Assembly (NCBI GenBank): GCA_947650365.1
Contig: OX393551.1
Coordinates: 6,852,501-6,916,500, forward strand
Source of the DNA: Chamaelirium japonicum
Taxonomy: Eukaryota; Streptophyta; Magnoliopsida; Liliales; Melanthiaceae
DNA length: 64,000 bases
Direction: 5' to 3'
Shown here: one piece after another, positions 1-12,234 of the stretch
Numbering within the stretch: the stretch's first letter is position 1
Layout of the letters: each line of letters begins with the position of its first letter
The notes under the pieces: generated by a model
The model's database searches: none
The model's input: only the letters and a program-made list of their open reading frames with translations
Told to the model about the DNA's origin: nothing
Position numbers and translations under genes: made by a program

Positions 1-915
1 CCTCAGTTAATAGTAAGGTAACTAGTAGAAATCACTTAAGTAATGGTCGCTAGGCATCACACGCTAGAAATAGTCAAAATAAGGCATCAGGGCGTTTTGG
101 TAAAAATCTCACTCTGCCGGACCTCACTCTTGGCCGACCCTAGCAGTGGGAGACCTTGCTAGGGCCGGCCCTATGTTGTAGGGATGAGAATACCTCATCT
201 ATAGGGCCGGCCATATGGATAGGGATAAGGGTTTGAAATGGTCAAATCGAGCCCTAAAAAGTGGGAAAACGGATAAATACAAGGAGAGATAAAAGGGTGA
301 GATTGGAGAGATAATTGTGGGAGGTTTTTATTCCCTTGGATCCTTATCCAAGGGGGTAGGCCGGCCCTATATATAGGGCTATATGGGGCCGGCCATAGGG
401 ATGCCGAAACCGAACCCCCTCCCTCTCTCATCTCTCTAGTTCTCTCCCTAATCTCTCTCCCATTTCTCGCTTGCAACTTCGTCTTCCTCGCGTGGAGTTA
501 TGAAGAAGGAGAAGGGTCGTTCTTCGGAGGCACTCAGAGATCCGAGAGCGACGTTCCGTACATCGTGTGAGATCGGGTGAACAAGAAGGCAACATCTCCA
601 TTCGTACCATCGGTATCTTCGTGAATGATCTTCCGTCTCCATCGACAAAGAAGATAATTCTCCGTGGTTAAAAGATCCGTACGAAAGGTATGTTTAATCT
701 AACATGTAGATCTAGCGAGTATTATGATTTGCATACATGCTAGTTAATCATTATGCTAGGTTGCCATTAGGGTGTTCGATTCACGTGCATACATATACAC
801 ACATATGTAGATTAGTTTCGATGAAAGTTTAAATCGTGTAACGTGCACCATGAACGGTCTTTCGACCGCAAAATCGTTTCCACTGTGAGCCTCTACCATG
901 GAATTATTTCCAATA
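1..915 (+). repeat. 5' LTR, 3' portion only
   Basis: This is the last 915 bp of the 5' LTR, collinear with 7866-8780. It contains several GGGCCGGCC-type inverted motifs, a palindromic TATA stretch near 365-378 and a pyrimidine-rich tract (416-470) that would lie near the transcript start. It ends about 2 bp before the primer-binding site. Confidence 0.9.
365..378 (+). promoter_or_regulatory. candidate TATA box of the copia LTR
   Basis: The palindrome CCCTATATATAGGG lies upstream of a CT-rich stretch, as expected of an LTR promoter. The same motif is in the 3' LTR near 8230-8243. The assignment rests on position and composition only. Confidence 0.35.
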
Positions 916-917
916 AT

Positions 918-930
918 TGGTATCAGAGCC
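918..930 (+). other. primer-binding site, initiator-Met tRNA
   Basis: TGGTATCAGAGCC follows directly on the 5' LTR. It is the standard plant copia primer site, complementary to the 3' end of initiator methionine tRNA. Confidence 0.9.
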
Positions 931-2656
931 GCATTAGTGGTGTGCGTTTCACGATTTTTCATGAAACCAACATGTGTGCGCATGATGAATACGTGAAATC
1001 ATCGAGGTTCTTACGCTTAGATCATGCATATGTATAAATTGTGCTTGTTCTATTAATCATTCTTACAGGGCACCGGTATAAAATCTAGATCTATGTTTTG
1101 TGCTTGCTACCGGGGGTCGGACCCTGAGTTAGCCAATGTCTGGATTTGCTCTCTATGTGTGTGGATATGTAATTGAGTCGTAGATTGGGCGAGTGATGGG
1201 GGTTGACCATCCTCGGTTCCCATGGTCTTTTTCCTAGGTGTGTTTTCTTTTCTTTCTAGAAAATTGTGTACGAGCGAGCACTTGCTCGAAGCGTACTAGA
1301 TTTTTTCGGTTACAGATCGAGAAGAAAGATATGCCAAAGAAATCCACCATCGGGAGCGTAAGCGGAACCCTGGAGGATGAAGACGATCCGGCAAAGTATT
1401 CGTGAGTGCGACGGAGGAGCCGGACCGAGGGACCTTGCGAAGAAAGCTAGTGGCCTGCGCTGTGCTAATTAGGTTCAGGGTCGGACCCTGAACTTAATTC
1501 AGTTTTAATGGTTGCTTTCTTTTATTAGTTCTTTATGTTTCATATCGAACCCCGATGAGATAATGTGATTATCAGTTTTCAGAGGGATGTCTTTCCCCTT
1601 CGGTCCAAGCGACTGTTTGAGGATAGGATCCCGCTAGATGACGCCTATTATTTAGTTGACTTTTGATGTTAGTGGGATCCCATCACATATGGTTATGCCA
1701 CCATTAGGTCAGCACCCGACTAGTCGGGTGTGCCTATTTGGCCAGCATCGAAATCAAAGATGAGATGGAGATCCATTGAACATCAATTGTCAAATTTATA
1801 AGCGAGGCACCATGACTAGTGGGAGTCCTTTCAAGTGAGTCTGACTCTAGGCTAAGCTCTAGAGCATTAGCGTGATAACCAATTTTGCAGAGAATCGATA
1901 TTCTCGGAATATGTAATGTGACCCTTGAATGGAGAAATCCACTTGAGGCAGGAACTATGATATTCCGAGAATGATTAATGCTAGGCGAAGGGCTTGAACG
2001 CTAGTGGGAGCATGGTGTAACCAGGGTCTAGTATATAGGAGGTCGCTACCTTTGCATTTGCATAAATTCATACTCGCAAAATAACCCTCATATATATAAG
2101 GGATGTAAGAGAGGACTGTTAGAGATCTTCTGGCCTCCACGGCTAATCACTTCGTACTCGGGTGGGAGAGCATAACTCAATAACCCCCTCGGGTGAGAGT
2201 TGTGTTTTTCTATGCCAAGCTACTTAGTGATCTCCTTCGGGATATGGAGGTTACGGTGCCAAGTGTTCAGGTTTTACTCACCCTCGTGGGGGCCATTAGA
2301 ATTCCCGTGCCGTAATTGCCTAAGCTCGTGGGTAAGCATCCTAAGTACACGTGAGGTATTCGTTGCGAAGACAACGATGATCACGTGGTACTGGCCAAAA
2401 AGATAACCATGGTCCATCAAAGCCCGTAGTTGGCAGATTTGGATAGGGTCAAGGGAAAGACCCGTGTAAGCGGAAGACCTGCACACTACCCCCTCGGATA
2501 GGTGTAGCCTACTCCGAGATCTTACATACATGGTTAATTAATCCATAGAGATGCTTCGCTTGAGGGTAGCGTTGACATATGGATATAATTAGCTTGTTTT
2601 AAAAATCCATAAAATAAGTCTTCATGCATTCTCATTATTCAATCTTTTATTTTCAG
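931..2656 (+). other. untranslated leader of the copia element
   Basis: About 1.7 kb lies between the primer site and the first gag ATG, and no long ORF is visible. It includes a near-palindrome around 1472-1493 (GTTCAGGGTCGGACCCTGAAC-like) that would carry packaging or dimerisation structure if functional. That role is an inference; the leader is long for a copia element. Confidence 0.6.
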
Positions 2657-5600
2657 ATGACCAAGTTAGACCCCCTAATTGTTCGCTATCCTAAATGACC
2701 ACAAACTTACCGGTCCCAACTATGAGGACTGGAAGCGCAACCTGTACTTGGTCTTAAGGATTGGTAAACACATAACAGCCCTGAATGACCCTGAGCCGGA
2801 TTTGCTAGGACCCGATGCCACATAGGCACAGTTAAAGACTTTCACTGACTGGAAGGAATCTAATGAAATATATAAATGCTATATTATAGCATCCTTGCAA
2901 ACAACTCTGCAGAAGCAAGTCGAGGAGATGCCCGACGCTTCTGACATGATATTGTATCTGAAGGAGATGTTTGAAGGTCACAATCGCGTTACGCGATACC
3001 TTACCATCAAGAAACTCGTCGGCACTAAGATGTCCAATGGGACGCTGGTTCGGGAACACATGATGAAAATGTTTGGGTTCCAGAACGAACTAGCGACCAT
3101 GGACATTGTGCTAGAAGGCGAGGTGATGACAGACATCTTCCTCTCATCACTGTCTGGAGCCTTTGAAGGCTTTGTCACCAATTTTAATTTGAACAAGTTA
3201 GCTATGACAAATGCAGAGCTTCTGGGAGCTCTCCAGGCAGCTGAGGATGGCTTCAAGCAGAAGGGCGAAGCACTTCACGTGCAACGCAGATCCTTCAAGA
3301 AGTCTGGTAAACCTCAGGGCAAGAAACATAAGAAGAAACCTAAGTCAGCGCCTGTGCAGGACTCTGCTGGGGCCTCTGGGTTTGGAGAATCAAAGAAACC
3401 GGGCACGAAGTGTTTTTGGTGTGGCCAGAAGGGTCATTGGAAGAAGGACTGCAAGAAGCCTCAGAATGCTGGTGAAGGTAATCTACAACTCTTAGTTGTT
3501 GAATCATTTCTTTCAAGTAGTAGTTCTTTTGCTAGTTGGATTGTGGATTTAGGATCCACTAACCATGCATGTAACTCTCTTAAGGGGTTTCGGGAAAGTA
3601 GAAGGTTGCTTGATGGAGAGGTGACCTTGAGTATAGGAACTGAGGCCGTGGCTGCTGTTCATGAAGCTATTGGAGACGTTAATCTTAGTTTTTCGAATAA
3701 TAAGACTTTGACTCTTAGAGATGTTTTTTATGTACCGTCCTTGAGACGTAACTTGATTTCTGTTTCTTTTTTAGTTAATGAAGGTTATTCAGTTTATTTT
3801 GATGCTTCCGGTATGTCATTTAAGCTGAATGGAACTTTTATAATAAGAGGAATGGTTCAAATTCATCTCTATATTGTCAGTCCTAAATTTGAAAAAGATA
3901 ACATAATAACTTCAACATTTAATGTTAATTCATCTAAGAGTAAGAAACCTTCGGAGAATTTAACCCAATTGTGGCACTTACGGCTTGGGCATATTGCCTT
4001 AGACAAGATCCATAGGTTGGTAAAGGCCGGGCTTCTGGAAACAGATCCTACGGAGATCCTTCCCACTTGTGAATCCTGCCTGGAAGGCAAGATGACCAAG
4101 AGGGCCTTCAAAGGCAAAGGAGTGAGAGCTACTGAGGTATTGGAGTTAATCCATTCAGATGTATGTGGACCCATGAGCGTCAAGGCGATAGGAGGTCATG
4201 AGTACTTCATCACTTTTACTGTTGATTACTCAAGATATGGTTACATTTACCTTATGCATCGGAAGTCAGAATCCTTTGACATGTTCAAAGAGTTCAGGGC
4301 TGAAGTAGAAAAGCAGATAAGTAAATGTATAAAAACCCTTCGATCTGATCGAGGAGGTGAATACCTATCTGACGAGTTCTTTGGGTATTTGATGGAGCAT
4401 GGGATAACATCCCAGTTAACTGCTCCAGGTACCCCACAACAGAATGGAGTCTCTGAGAGAAGGAATCGAACCTTGTTAGACATGGTTCGAAGCATGATGA
4501 GTTATGCCTGTTTACCAACGACCTTTTGGGGATATACCCTTCAGACAGCAGCATATGTTCTGAACTACGTTCCGTCTAAATCAGTGCCTCAGACCCCTAG
4601 AGAACTGTGGTCAAGGCAAAAGCCAACACTACAGTATTTCAGAATATGGGGATGTCCTGCACATGTGCGGATAGACAAGAGGGAAAAGATGGAGCCAAAG
4701 TCCAAAGCATGTCTATTTGTAGGGTATCCCAAAGAGACTAAAGGTGGACTATTGTATGATCCTGAGGAAAAGAAGGTAATCGTTTCAACGAATACCATTT
4801 TCCTAGAACATGATTATATTATGAACCACAAACCTGCTAGTAAGGTAGTTCTGGATGAGCTGCTGGGTACTAGTACAGATAGTGCATCCAAAAGCATAGT
4901 GGGAGCTGGCATCACAGACATTAAAATACTAGAAACTATAGAACCAATTCATCCTGTAACACAGCCACCACCTCGTCGCAGTGGGAGAAGCATCAGAGCT
5001 CCTGACAGATACTATGGAGAAACCTTATTGGTTGATCCAGAAGGTCAGGAGGATGACCCACGGAGCTACGATGAGGCAGTGGGAGCTTCTGACAGCTCTA
5101 ACTGGCAAAAAGCTATGGAGGCAGAAATTACATCAATGTCCCATAACGCAGTCTGGACTCTTGTTACACCATCATCCAATATTAAACATATTGGGTGTAA
5201 GTGGGTGTATAAGAAGAAGAGAGGATCTGATGGTACAATTGAGACTTATAAAGCTAGATTAGTTGCCAAGGGTTATACCCAGAGAGAAGGAATCGACTTT
5301 GACGAAACCTTCTCGCCGGTAGCTATGATAAAGTCTATTCGGATCCTCCTATCCATTGCAGCCTATTATAACTGGGAGATCTGGCAAATGGATGTCAAGA
5401 CAGCATTCCTCAACGGGAATTTGGAAGAAGATATTTATATGATGCAGCCACCAGGTTTTGAGTTAGAGGGTCAGGAACATCTAGTTTGCAAGTTGCAGAA
5501 GTTCATTTATGGACTAAAGCAAGCATCTAGATGTTGGACCATCCATATTGATCAGGCAATCCAGTCATATGGATTTACTCAAAACGAGGATGAACCATGT

Positions 5601-6629
5601 GTATACAAGAGGAGTGATAAGACTACAGTGGTATATTTGATACTTTACGTAGACGATATTCTACTCATTGGAAATGATGTTGGAACATTGTCAACGGTAA
5701 AGGTCTGGTTGTCAACACAGTTCGATATGAAAGACCTAGGTGAAGCGAGTTATGTTTTGGGGATCAAGGTAACACGTGATCGCCAGAATAGGATTCTCTC
5801 GCTGTCACAGGCCGTGTATATAGATAAGGTTATGACTAGGTTTGATATGCAAAACTCCAAGAAGGGTTTTGTGCCATTTAAACATGGCGTAAAACTGTCT
5901 AAGGATCAATGTCCTAAGACACTTGAGGAGAAAGTAGAAATGCAGAAGATACCTTATGCTTCGGTATTAGGTAGTCTAATATATGCTATGCATTGTACAA
6001 GGCCAGATATCTATTTCGCAGTAGGCATGATAGATCGATTTCAGTCAAATCCGGGTCCAGATCACTAGACAGCTGTGAAGTGTATACTCAAGTACCTTCG
6101 TAGAACAAAGGACTATGAGTTGGTTTACACTGCACAAGAACTGACGCCGATTGGATACACAGATTCTGACTTTATGTCAGATTTGGAATCCAGAAAATCA
6201 ACATCAGGTTTTGTGCTTATGATAGGAGGAGTAGCAGTTAGTTGGCAGAGTGTGAAGCAGAAATGCATCGCAGACTCTACCACAGAGGCTGAGTACGTTG
6301 CAGCGTGCGAGGCAGCCAAAGAGGCGGTATGGCTCAAGAAATTCCTTATGGATTTGGGGTGCGTACCAGAGGCCCAGTTACCTATTGTGCTTTACTGCGA
6401 CAATAGTGGAGCGATAGCACAAGCTAAGGAGCCAAGACATCACCAAAAAGGGAAGCACATCAAGCGCAAATTCCACTTGATTCAGCAGTTTCAAAAGCAA
6501 GGGCGAGTAGCGGTGACACAGATTGCATCTACAGATAATATTGCTGATCCTTTTACCAAGGCAATACCTATCAAGGCATTCGAGCAACATGTGGACGCGA
6601 TGGGAGTCAAAACCGTTTTGCTACGCTAG
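2657..6629 (+). pseudogene. copia gag-pol polyprotein, broken
   Basis: Gag begins at ATG 2657 and shows LTGPNYEDWKRN after a frameshift before about 2690. A TAG stop lies at 2823-2825. The long open stretch from 2895 carries the gag domain, a CCHC zinc knuckle (CFWCGQKGHWKKDC), a protease-like site (IVDLGSTNHACN, where the usual DSG reads DLG), an integrase His-Cys finger and the D-D-E residues (HSDVCGP, RSDRGGEY, NGVSERR). Reverse transcriptase motifs are ARLVAKGYTQ, QMDVKTAFLNG and YVDDILL. A second in-frame stop at 6066-6068 replaces a codon that is normally Trp, and RNase H follows (GYTDSDF, ADSTTEAEY, YCDNSGA). The copy cannot make a full polyprotein. Confidence 0.93.
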
Positions 6630-6632
6630 ACC

Positions 6633-6643
6633 AAGTGGGAGAT
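6633..6643 (+). other. polypurine tract
   Basis: A purine-rich AAGTGGGAGATT-type tract lies directly before the 3' LTR. It primes plus-strand DNA synthesis in LTR elements. Confidence 0.75.
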
Positions 6644-8780
6644 TGTTAGGATTGATGTGTTCTAAGCTTGTAAAACTTTATGTTTTGGTCTAATAAAGAT
6701 TGATAGTTATTATTATATGAGATGCATATTGATACGTAATATAGTTACGTGTTCTTTTAAGAACAGAGAGCCATGATTATATGGTAGTCCACTGAGTTGA
6801 AGACTGAGTGGATTGGTCCCATATAATCTAAATCAGTTCGCAGCTATGATCAGGTTGGTCGCCTCATCATGATAAGCTGTTGGCGATGACAGTTCATGGG
6901 ATGTCTTCACCATGGTCATCACCAGGTACAGTGTCTGTGGCTGAACGGAACTAACACGGTGTACAGATCAGTGAGCAGACACTGGTACACTAAGCTGTGT
7001 TTCTGCTTAGGATAAAACGGTCCTAAACCCTGAGGAACCACGTCTGATGGACTAACCAGTTGCGTGGTGCTTTGGCGCACCAATGTGTGAAGATCCGTAT
7101 GCAGTGATCCAAAACCACGGTGTACTGGGTTACCCGGCTGGCGTTGCATTAACGTGTCACTCCTGCAGGCCATCCACACCCCTGAAGGGAGGTGTGTTCC
7201 TTGGTGTGACTACTTACACTGTACCAAACCCAGGCCTGGTGGTCATCAGTTTGACTGTTGATCGGGTTCGATTACTCGACGGGGTAATCAGAGGTACGAT
7301 GTATAGGTCAACCTGGAAGGAACCAAGTCATATGATCATTCAAGTCTGACGGTAGTCTCCACCGCTCGAAGTGAATCATGGCATCAAGTGGAGGGACAAC
7401 GAGTTTACCACTACTAAGCGGAGAGCAGGGGTATAATGGAGAACATAGTAAGTCCGGGTGAATTGGAGTGCAGCCTGCGTCGCACTCTGGGTGGCTACGC
7501 ATGTTAACTCGAGCTCAGAGGATCGATGGTACACTCGGGTAGTGTGTCGATCGAGCTTGAGTTGGAAGCTATGAACCCTAGTCCCTGATGGTTCCACCTT
7601 ATCAACATTATGTACGGTTCTTGAACCATCTCCTCGGAACACCTTAAGCATAAAGAGGAAGAAAGAAGTATACGCTCCGTGTGTGCTTGGCACTAGAGCA
7701 CGGTAGATGCGTAACTACATGCGAGTACTAAGGGTTATGCCCGAGACTAGTACAGAGGCGCAGGTAGTAATCCCTAGCCATAAGTGAACTTCACTGCATA
7801 AGTGCGATGCACCGGGGTATGCTACGAGTTAACTAGTTGACTTTGCTAGAGGCACCCTTCGGTGGCCTCAGTTAATAGCAAGGTAACTAGTAGAAATCAC
7901 TTAAGTAATGGCCGCTAGGTATCGTATGCTAGAAATAGTCAAAATGAGGCGTCAGGGCGTTTTGGTAAAAACCTCACTCTGCCGGACCTCACTCTTGGCC
8001 GACCCTAGCAGTGGGAGACCTTGCTAAGGCCGGCCCTATGTTGTAGGGATGAGAATCCCTCATCTATAGGGCCGGCCATATGGATAGGGATAAGGGTTTG
8101 AAACGGTCAAATCGAGCCCTAAAAAGTGAAAAAACGGATAAATATAAGGAGAGATAAAAGGGTGAGATTGGAGAGATAATTGTGGGAGGTCTTTATCCCC
8201 TTGGATCCTTATCCAAGGGGGTAGGCCGGCCCTATATATAGGGCTATATGGGGCCAGCCATAGGGATGCCAAAACCGAACCCCCTCCCTCTCTCATCTCT
8301 CTAGTTCTCTCCCTAATCTCTCTTCCATTTCTCGCTTGCAACTTCACCTTCCTCGCGTGGAGTTCTGAAGAAGGAGAAGGGTCATTCTTCGGAGGCACTC
8401 AGAGATCCGAGAGCGATGTTCTATGCATCGTGTGAGATCGGGTGAATAAGAAGGCAACGTCTCCATTCGTACCATCGGCATCTTCACGAACGATCTTCCG
8501 TCTCCATCGACAAAGAAGACAATTCTCCGCGGTTAAAAGATTCGTACGAAAGATATGTTTAATCTAACATGTAGATCTAGCGAGTATTATGATTTGCATG
8601 CATGCTAGTTAATCATTACGGTAGATTGCCATTAGGGTGTTCGATTCACGTGCATACATATGCACACATATGTAGATTAGTTTCGATGAAAGTTTACATC
8701 GTGTAACGTGCACCATGAACGATCTTTCGACCGCAAAATCGTTTCCGCTGTGAGCCTCTACCATGGAATTATTTCCAACA
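6644..8780 (+). repeat. 3' LTR, complete (2137 bp)
   Basis: It begins TGTTAGG and ends CCAACA, with inverted TGTT/AACA tips. It starts just after the polypurine tract, and its last 915 bp match the partial 5' LTR. At 2.1 kb it is long for a copia element, which usually has LTRs of a few hundred bp to about 1.5 kb. Confidence 0.9.
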
Positions 8781-9194
8781 GTGACATCTCCGTAGAGTTC
8801 ATCACATGACCCTTAGTAAAAAAGAATCGAGTGGGAATCGAGGTCTATTTACAAGTTTTTGGGGATATGTATTAAATCCCCCCTTCCCACATGCACGCCA
8901 AAGAAAAAAAAGATATGGTTTATTAATCATAACCCGCGCACCCCGATCGAGTCGGCCATTTATAGGTCAAAATTTTCGAAGGACTTCGATGATCGAAATC
9001 TTCCTCCACTCGAGGCAAAATCCTAATAGGCTTTTTGCTACGCGGTCAGAGGAAAGGTAGGGACGTGGTCACGTCGCCTGTCAAAGCCTTCGACTATGAG
9101 GCAACGACTATAGTTACTTTTTACTAATTAAGGCCCCCTGAGGAAAAATCTTGGGTCCGGCCGCCACTGACCACAGCCGTCTGATGCACGCCGC
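8781..9194. other. unassigned spacer
   Basis: This is the flank to the right of the copia element. An 84-codon open frame at 8806-9060 has no recognisable motif and biased residues, and I do not call it a gene. Near 9170 the words gccgtctgatgca recur in the hairpin elements elsewhere in the window. Confidence 0.4.
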
Positions 9195-9399
9195 AGAGAT
9201 GATCAACTTGCCATAGAGGTTATAGAATTTGAATTTGAATAACATATTTGATGCCCCTAGAGGTTATAGAATTTAATGATTTTTGGTGAGGATGATCAAC
9301 TTGCCATAGAGAGCATCCCCACCAAGTTTCATCAAATTCTGAAACCTCTAGGTTAGGTAAAAGGCGTTTTGTAACTTTCATTAGTAAGAGTATCCCTCC

Positions 9400-9401
<2 letters not shown>
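9195..9401. repeat. (TA)n-associated repeat family B, copy 1 (partial)
   Basis: It carries the family words GAGGATGATCAACTTGCCATAGA, TAGAGGTTATAGAATTT and TTCTGAAACCTCTAGG in partly inverted arrangement, and ends against a (TA)n tract at 9402. Related copies lie at 27420-27734, 47075-47461 and 62923-63202. It is non-coding and probably MITE-derived. Confidence 0.55.

Positions 9402-9473
<72 letters not shown>
9402..9473. repeat. (TA)36 microsatellite
   Basis: A pure TA dinucleotide run between repeat family B on the left and a degenerate hairpin on the right. Confidence 0.98.
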
Positions 9474-9475
<2 letters not shown>

Positions 9476-9575
9476 GAATGCTTAGATGCGGTCCGCGGTT
9501 CGCAACCGTCCGATGCACCGACCGTGTGTATTCGATGCATGGAGTGGTGCATCGGACAGCTGCGGACCGCAGACC
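9474..9575. mobile_element. degenerate copy of the (TA)n-associated hairpin element
   Basis: The arms around GCGGTCCGC...CCGTCCGATGCAC and GTGCATCGGACAGCTGCGGACCGC are inverted copies with a short loop containing gatgcat. The layout matches the hairpins at 27074-27218 and 63253-63397, but here (TA)n is present only on the left side. Confidence 0.55.
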
Positions 9576-9699
9576 ACACGGACCGACGATGAGCATAGGC
9601 CGTCACCCGACCGAAGGGAACGCCACTTTGATGTCGCCTTAACGAACACGTACAAAAAAACCGGTCGAAGAAGAGACCCCTATCTACAAAGGGAGGGAA

Positions 9700-9806
9700 G
9701 GGACACGAACCCACCCTATGGGCATGCCAAGTTCCTGTGCCTGGCCTCTCTAGAGCCGCCGACGGCAGCGGCTGAGAAGACCAAGCGACGTGAGAGGAAA
9801 CCGTAA
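9700..9806 (+). pseudogene. possible exon remnant, unidentified
   Basis: A GC-rich open stretch ends in AAEKTKRRERKP and a TAA at 9804-9806. It looks more like coding sequence than its flanks, but I see no complete gene, no convincing start and no family I recognise. It could equally be transposon-derived. Confidence 0.2.
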
Positions 9807-9969
9807 TGCTAGGGCCAAAGAGGACGCGCTTCAGTTTCTATCGAAGAATCTGATACGTGGTTACCAACCCAGAACTGATCCTGAATGATTTTAGAGATAG
9901 TTTGAGATAAGTCCTTTTTGAGAGATGACTGTTAGTTGCAGGATACAGTAATTTTGAAATATAGCTTAA

Positions 9970-10150
9970 GTCCCTCCGCCTGCCCCCGCCGCCACCGTCA
10001 GACCTAACCAACCCCCCCCCCCCCCCCCCCCCCCCCATCGGACCTAACCGAACATTGCCTCCCCTCTCTCACCACCGCCGGACCTAAACCGAACCCCCCT
10101 CCCCCGCTGTCGAACCTAACCAAACCCCCCTCCCCCGGCCGGACCTAATC
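9970..10150. repeat. C-rich degenerate minisatellite with a poly-C run
   Basis: Short units built on ccgGACCTAACCgAACCcccctcc recur about five times around a run of about 26 C at 10011-10036. Non-coding and probably polymorphic in length. Confidence 0.7.
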
Positions 10151-11118
10151 TACAAGCCATGGGATGAACCCTAGACCTACCCGACTACCCCTAGACCTAA
10201 CCGTAGGTGAGATCATCGGAGTCAAGGTCGGGGTCGGGGGTCGCCGGTGTTGCTCGGGGTCACCGGGGTCGAGCTCGAAAGAGTGAGAGAAGACAGGAAA
10301 GAGACCTTAACTAACAAAGCAAATTATGATGTCCTGCAGTTAATATTGCAAAATAGTTAAGGACCTATACCTAATTCCCCCATGATTTTATTAGTTGTTA
10401 GTAGTTATGCTCGATTACCACCAGCTCGCTGCATGTGCCTAATTCGCTGTGCTACGCTGCCCACTTCATTTTTGTGGTGTTGATCATATGTGTGCCAATT
10501 GAACCGTCTATTGGTCATTGACGCGACATGCCATGATTGGCTAAGCAAGTTTGGTTAGGATCATCGTGGCCGGGTTCCTCCATCTATCATTAATTCCTTG
10601 TCCTTTTAGGCTCATTAATGATTTATTTAGTTTTCTGGAATCTTATTAAACGTCTGGTTGGCCTAAGTTAACCAATGTATTCCATTTATAGTGATCCCAG
10701 GTATGCAAGCTGACGTTTGAATCTGAAGCAGCAAAAATTCTAGATTTACATAAACCCCTTAAATGAAAGAGATTTTTTTTTTCCCACAAGGGATCAAGTG
10801 GTCATTACATCAATTGTGTGTGAGTATAAAATAGATCAATGATCAAAACTCATCACAAGAGCCATAATGAAATACCTTGATTTTAACAACTCCACTTACT
10901 AGAAGACTCACTAGTAAGACAAGACAGAAGCGGGAGGTTATAGTTTGGTGTAGAGCAGCCAAGTATTGTTCTTATCAGAGCGCCTTGATCAAGGCCACAT
11001 ATTGCAGTTTTGCAAATGTCATACCAATGGAGCTGACAGTTGGGGACGGAAGGATAAAATCTCACCCTTGAATACTTTAAATTTGCATTGTATCGAGATC
11101 GATTTTGTGGGTTCGACT
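10151..11118. other. no gene seen
   Basis: Mixed-composition intergenic DNA with a short poly-T at about 10771. No ORF with coding character, RNA gene or clear repeat boundary is visible. Confidence 0.5.
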
Positions 11119-11317
11119 CCTCTATATTCCTAGGTGTCTCTATTTTTCTCTATTCCTTTGCTCCCATGCGTGGGATTGGGATTCAAATGTGCATATTGAA
11201 AACTTTAATTTTCAACGGTACCATTGCATCTGTACGGAACCTAGTTGGAAATTGATATGCATTCTAGTGTATGGGAGCAAAGAATAGTGGGGAATAGAAG
11301 CACCCAGGAAATAGAGG
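11119..11317. mobile_element. MITE with about 48-bp imperfect terminal inverted repeats
   Basis: The left end (cctctatattcctaggtgtc...tttgctcccat) is the imperfect reverse complement of the right end (atgggagcaaagaatag...caggaaatagagg). There is no coding capacity. The right terminus was later the target of the hAT-type element at 11318, making a nested pair. Confidence 0.7.
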
Positions 11318-11841
11318 TAAGGCTGGCAATGGGTCGTGTTTTTCGGGTCGTGTCTGGTTTTGGATCAAATCCAAAATCCCTAGATCCAGACATGACTCAT
11401 TTAACTAATCATGCCTAGACCCTAAACCCGTACACAACCCGTGTATAAACGGTCAAGTAGACCAGTTAAACCCGCTTATCTCACGGGTCGTACTTAGTGG
11501 ACACGACTAGACCCGATAAGACCCGCTAGACGTGTTTACCTTAGTAGACACGACACGACCCATTTATACCTATTTTCCTCACATACTAACATGTTTAGAC
11601 CCGAGTTGTCATTAAAGAATGCAAGTATCATTTACCAGACTATAAATTCGAGTGCGAATAATTAATGCCAAAATCCATCGGGTACTCGGCTATTGGATTG
11701 CGGGGTAGACCCAACTCGATCGATCCGTTGAATTCTAAACAGGTCTCAAACGGGTTGGATACAGCGGCTCGAACCCAACCCATTACTAATTGGGTTAGTC
11801 GTGTTAGATGTGTTGTTTTGGGTCCAAAATTGCCAGCCTTT
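11318..11841. mobile_element. hAT-type non-autonomous element, old copy
   Basis: The terminal inverted repeats are TAAGGCTGGCAA and TTGCCAGCCTTT. The flanking 8-mers aatagagg (11310-11317) and gatagaga (11842-11849) agree at 6 of 8 positions. The interior is made of repeated words such as GGGTCGTGTC and GACCCG in both orientations. A fresher copy of the same family is at 25320-25779. There is no transposase. Confidence 0.75.
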
Positions 11842-12076
11842 GATAGAGACAAGACGAACCCCGTTTCTGTTCACCGTCCTGATAGGGTGGTGAAGTATTC
11901 CCTCCCAATATTAACGGCTGGATGCTTATGATGATATGACACAAGTGACGTATAAACCGTGATGTATGGTATGTCACTGGTGATGTATCCAACGGTTCAC
12001 ATTGGGAGGTAATCATTCACCAATTGTTGGACGGTGAGCAAAATCGTTCTCCACAATATCACTTAACAGCACTCTA
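11842..12076. other. spacer with weak inverted words
   Basis: Contains ataaaccgtgatgtatggtatgtcactggtgatgtatccaacggttcac-like partly repeated words. No gene is seen. Confidence 0.35.
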
Positions 12077-12234
12077 AGATCTCCTCCAGTAGGTCGGCCC
12101 CGGTCGATCGGCCCGGCGGGCATCACAGACGCACACGGTCGCTAGAGTGCGATTCGTTTTTGGATCGGCAGCCACTATGCGGCTGTGATGCTCGCCAGGC
12201 CCTCGGATCGGGGACTACCGACTGGAGGAGATCT
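12077..12234. mobile_element. 158-bp foldback MITE upstream of the DUF3339 gene
   Basis: AGATCTCCTCCAGTAGGT at the left end pairs with ACCGACTGGAGGAGATCT at the right end (one mismatch). Inner arms (gggcatcacag / ctgtgatgctcgcc) pair as well. It lies about 360 bp upstream of the ATG at 12596, in the likely promoter region. Confidence 0.75.

Larger units (their letters stand above)
1..8780 (+). mobile_element. Ty1-copia LTR retrotransposon, decayed, left end outside window
   Basis: A plus-strand copia element. A partial 5' LTR (1-915) is followed by an initiator-Met tRNA primer site, a long leader, a broken gag-pol, a polypurine tract and a full 3' LTR (6644-8780). The domain order gag, protease, integrase, reverse transcriptase, RNase H is the copia order. 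Bases 1-915 align with 7866-8780 without a net indel, so about 1222 bp of the 5' LTR lie to the left of the window. The LTRs differ at many scattered sites, mostly transitions, so this is an old copy. The target-site duplication cannot be tested because the left flank is missing; the bases after the right end are gtgac. Confidence 0.93.
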
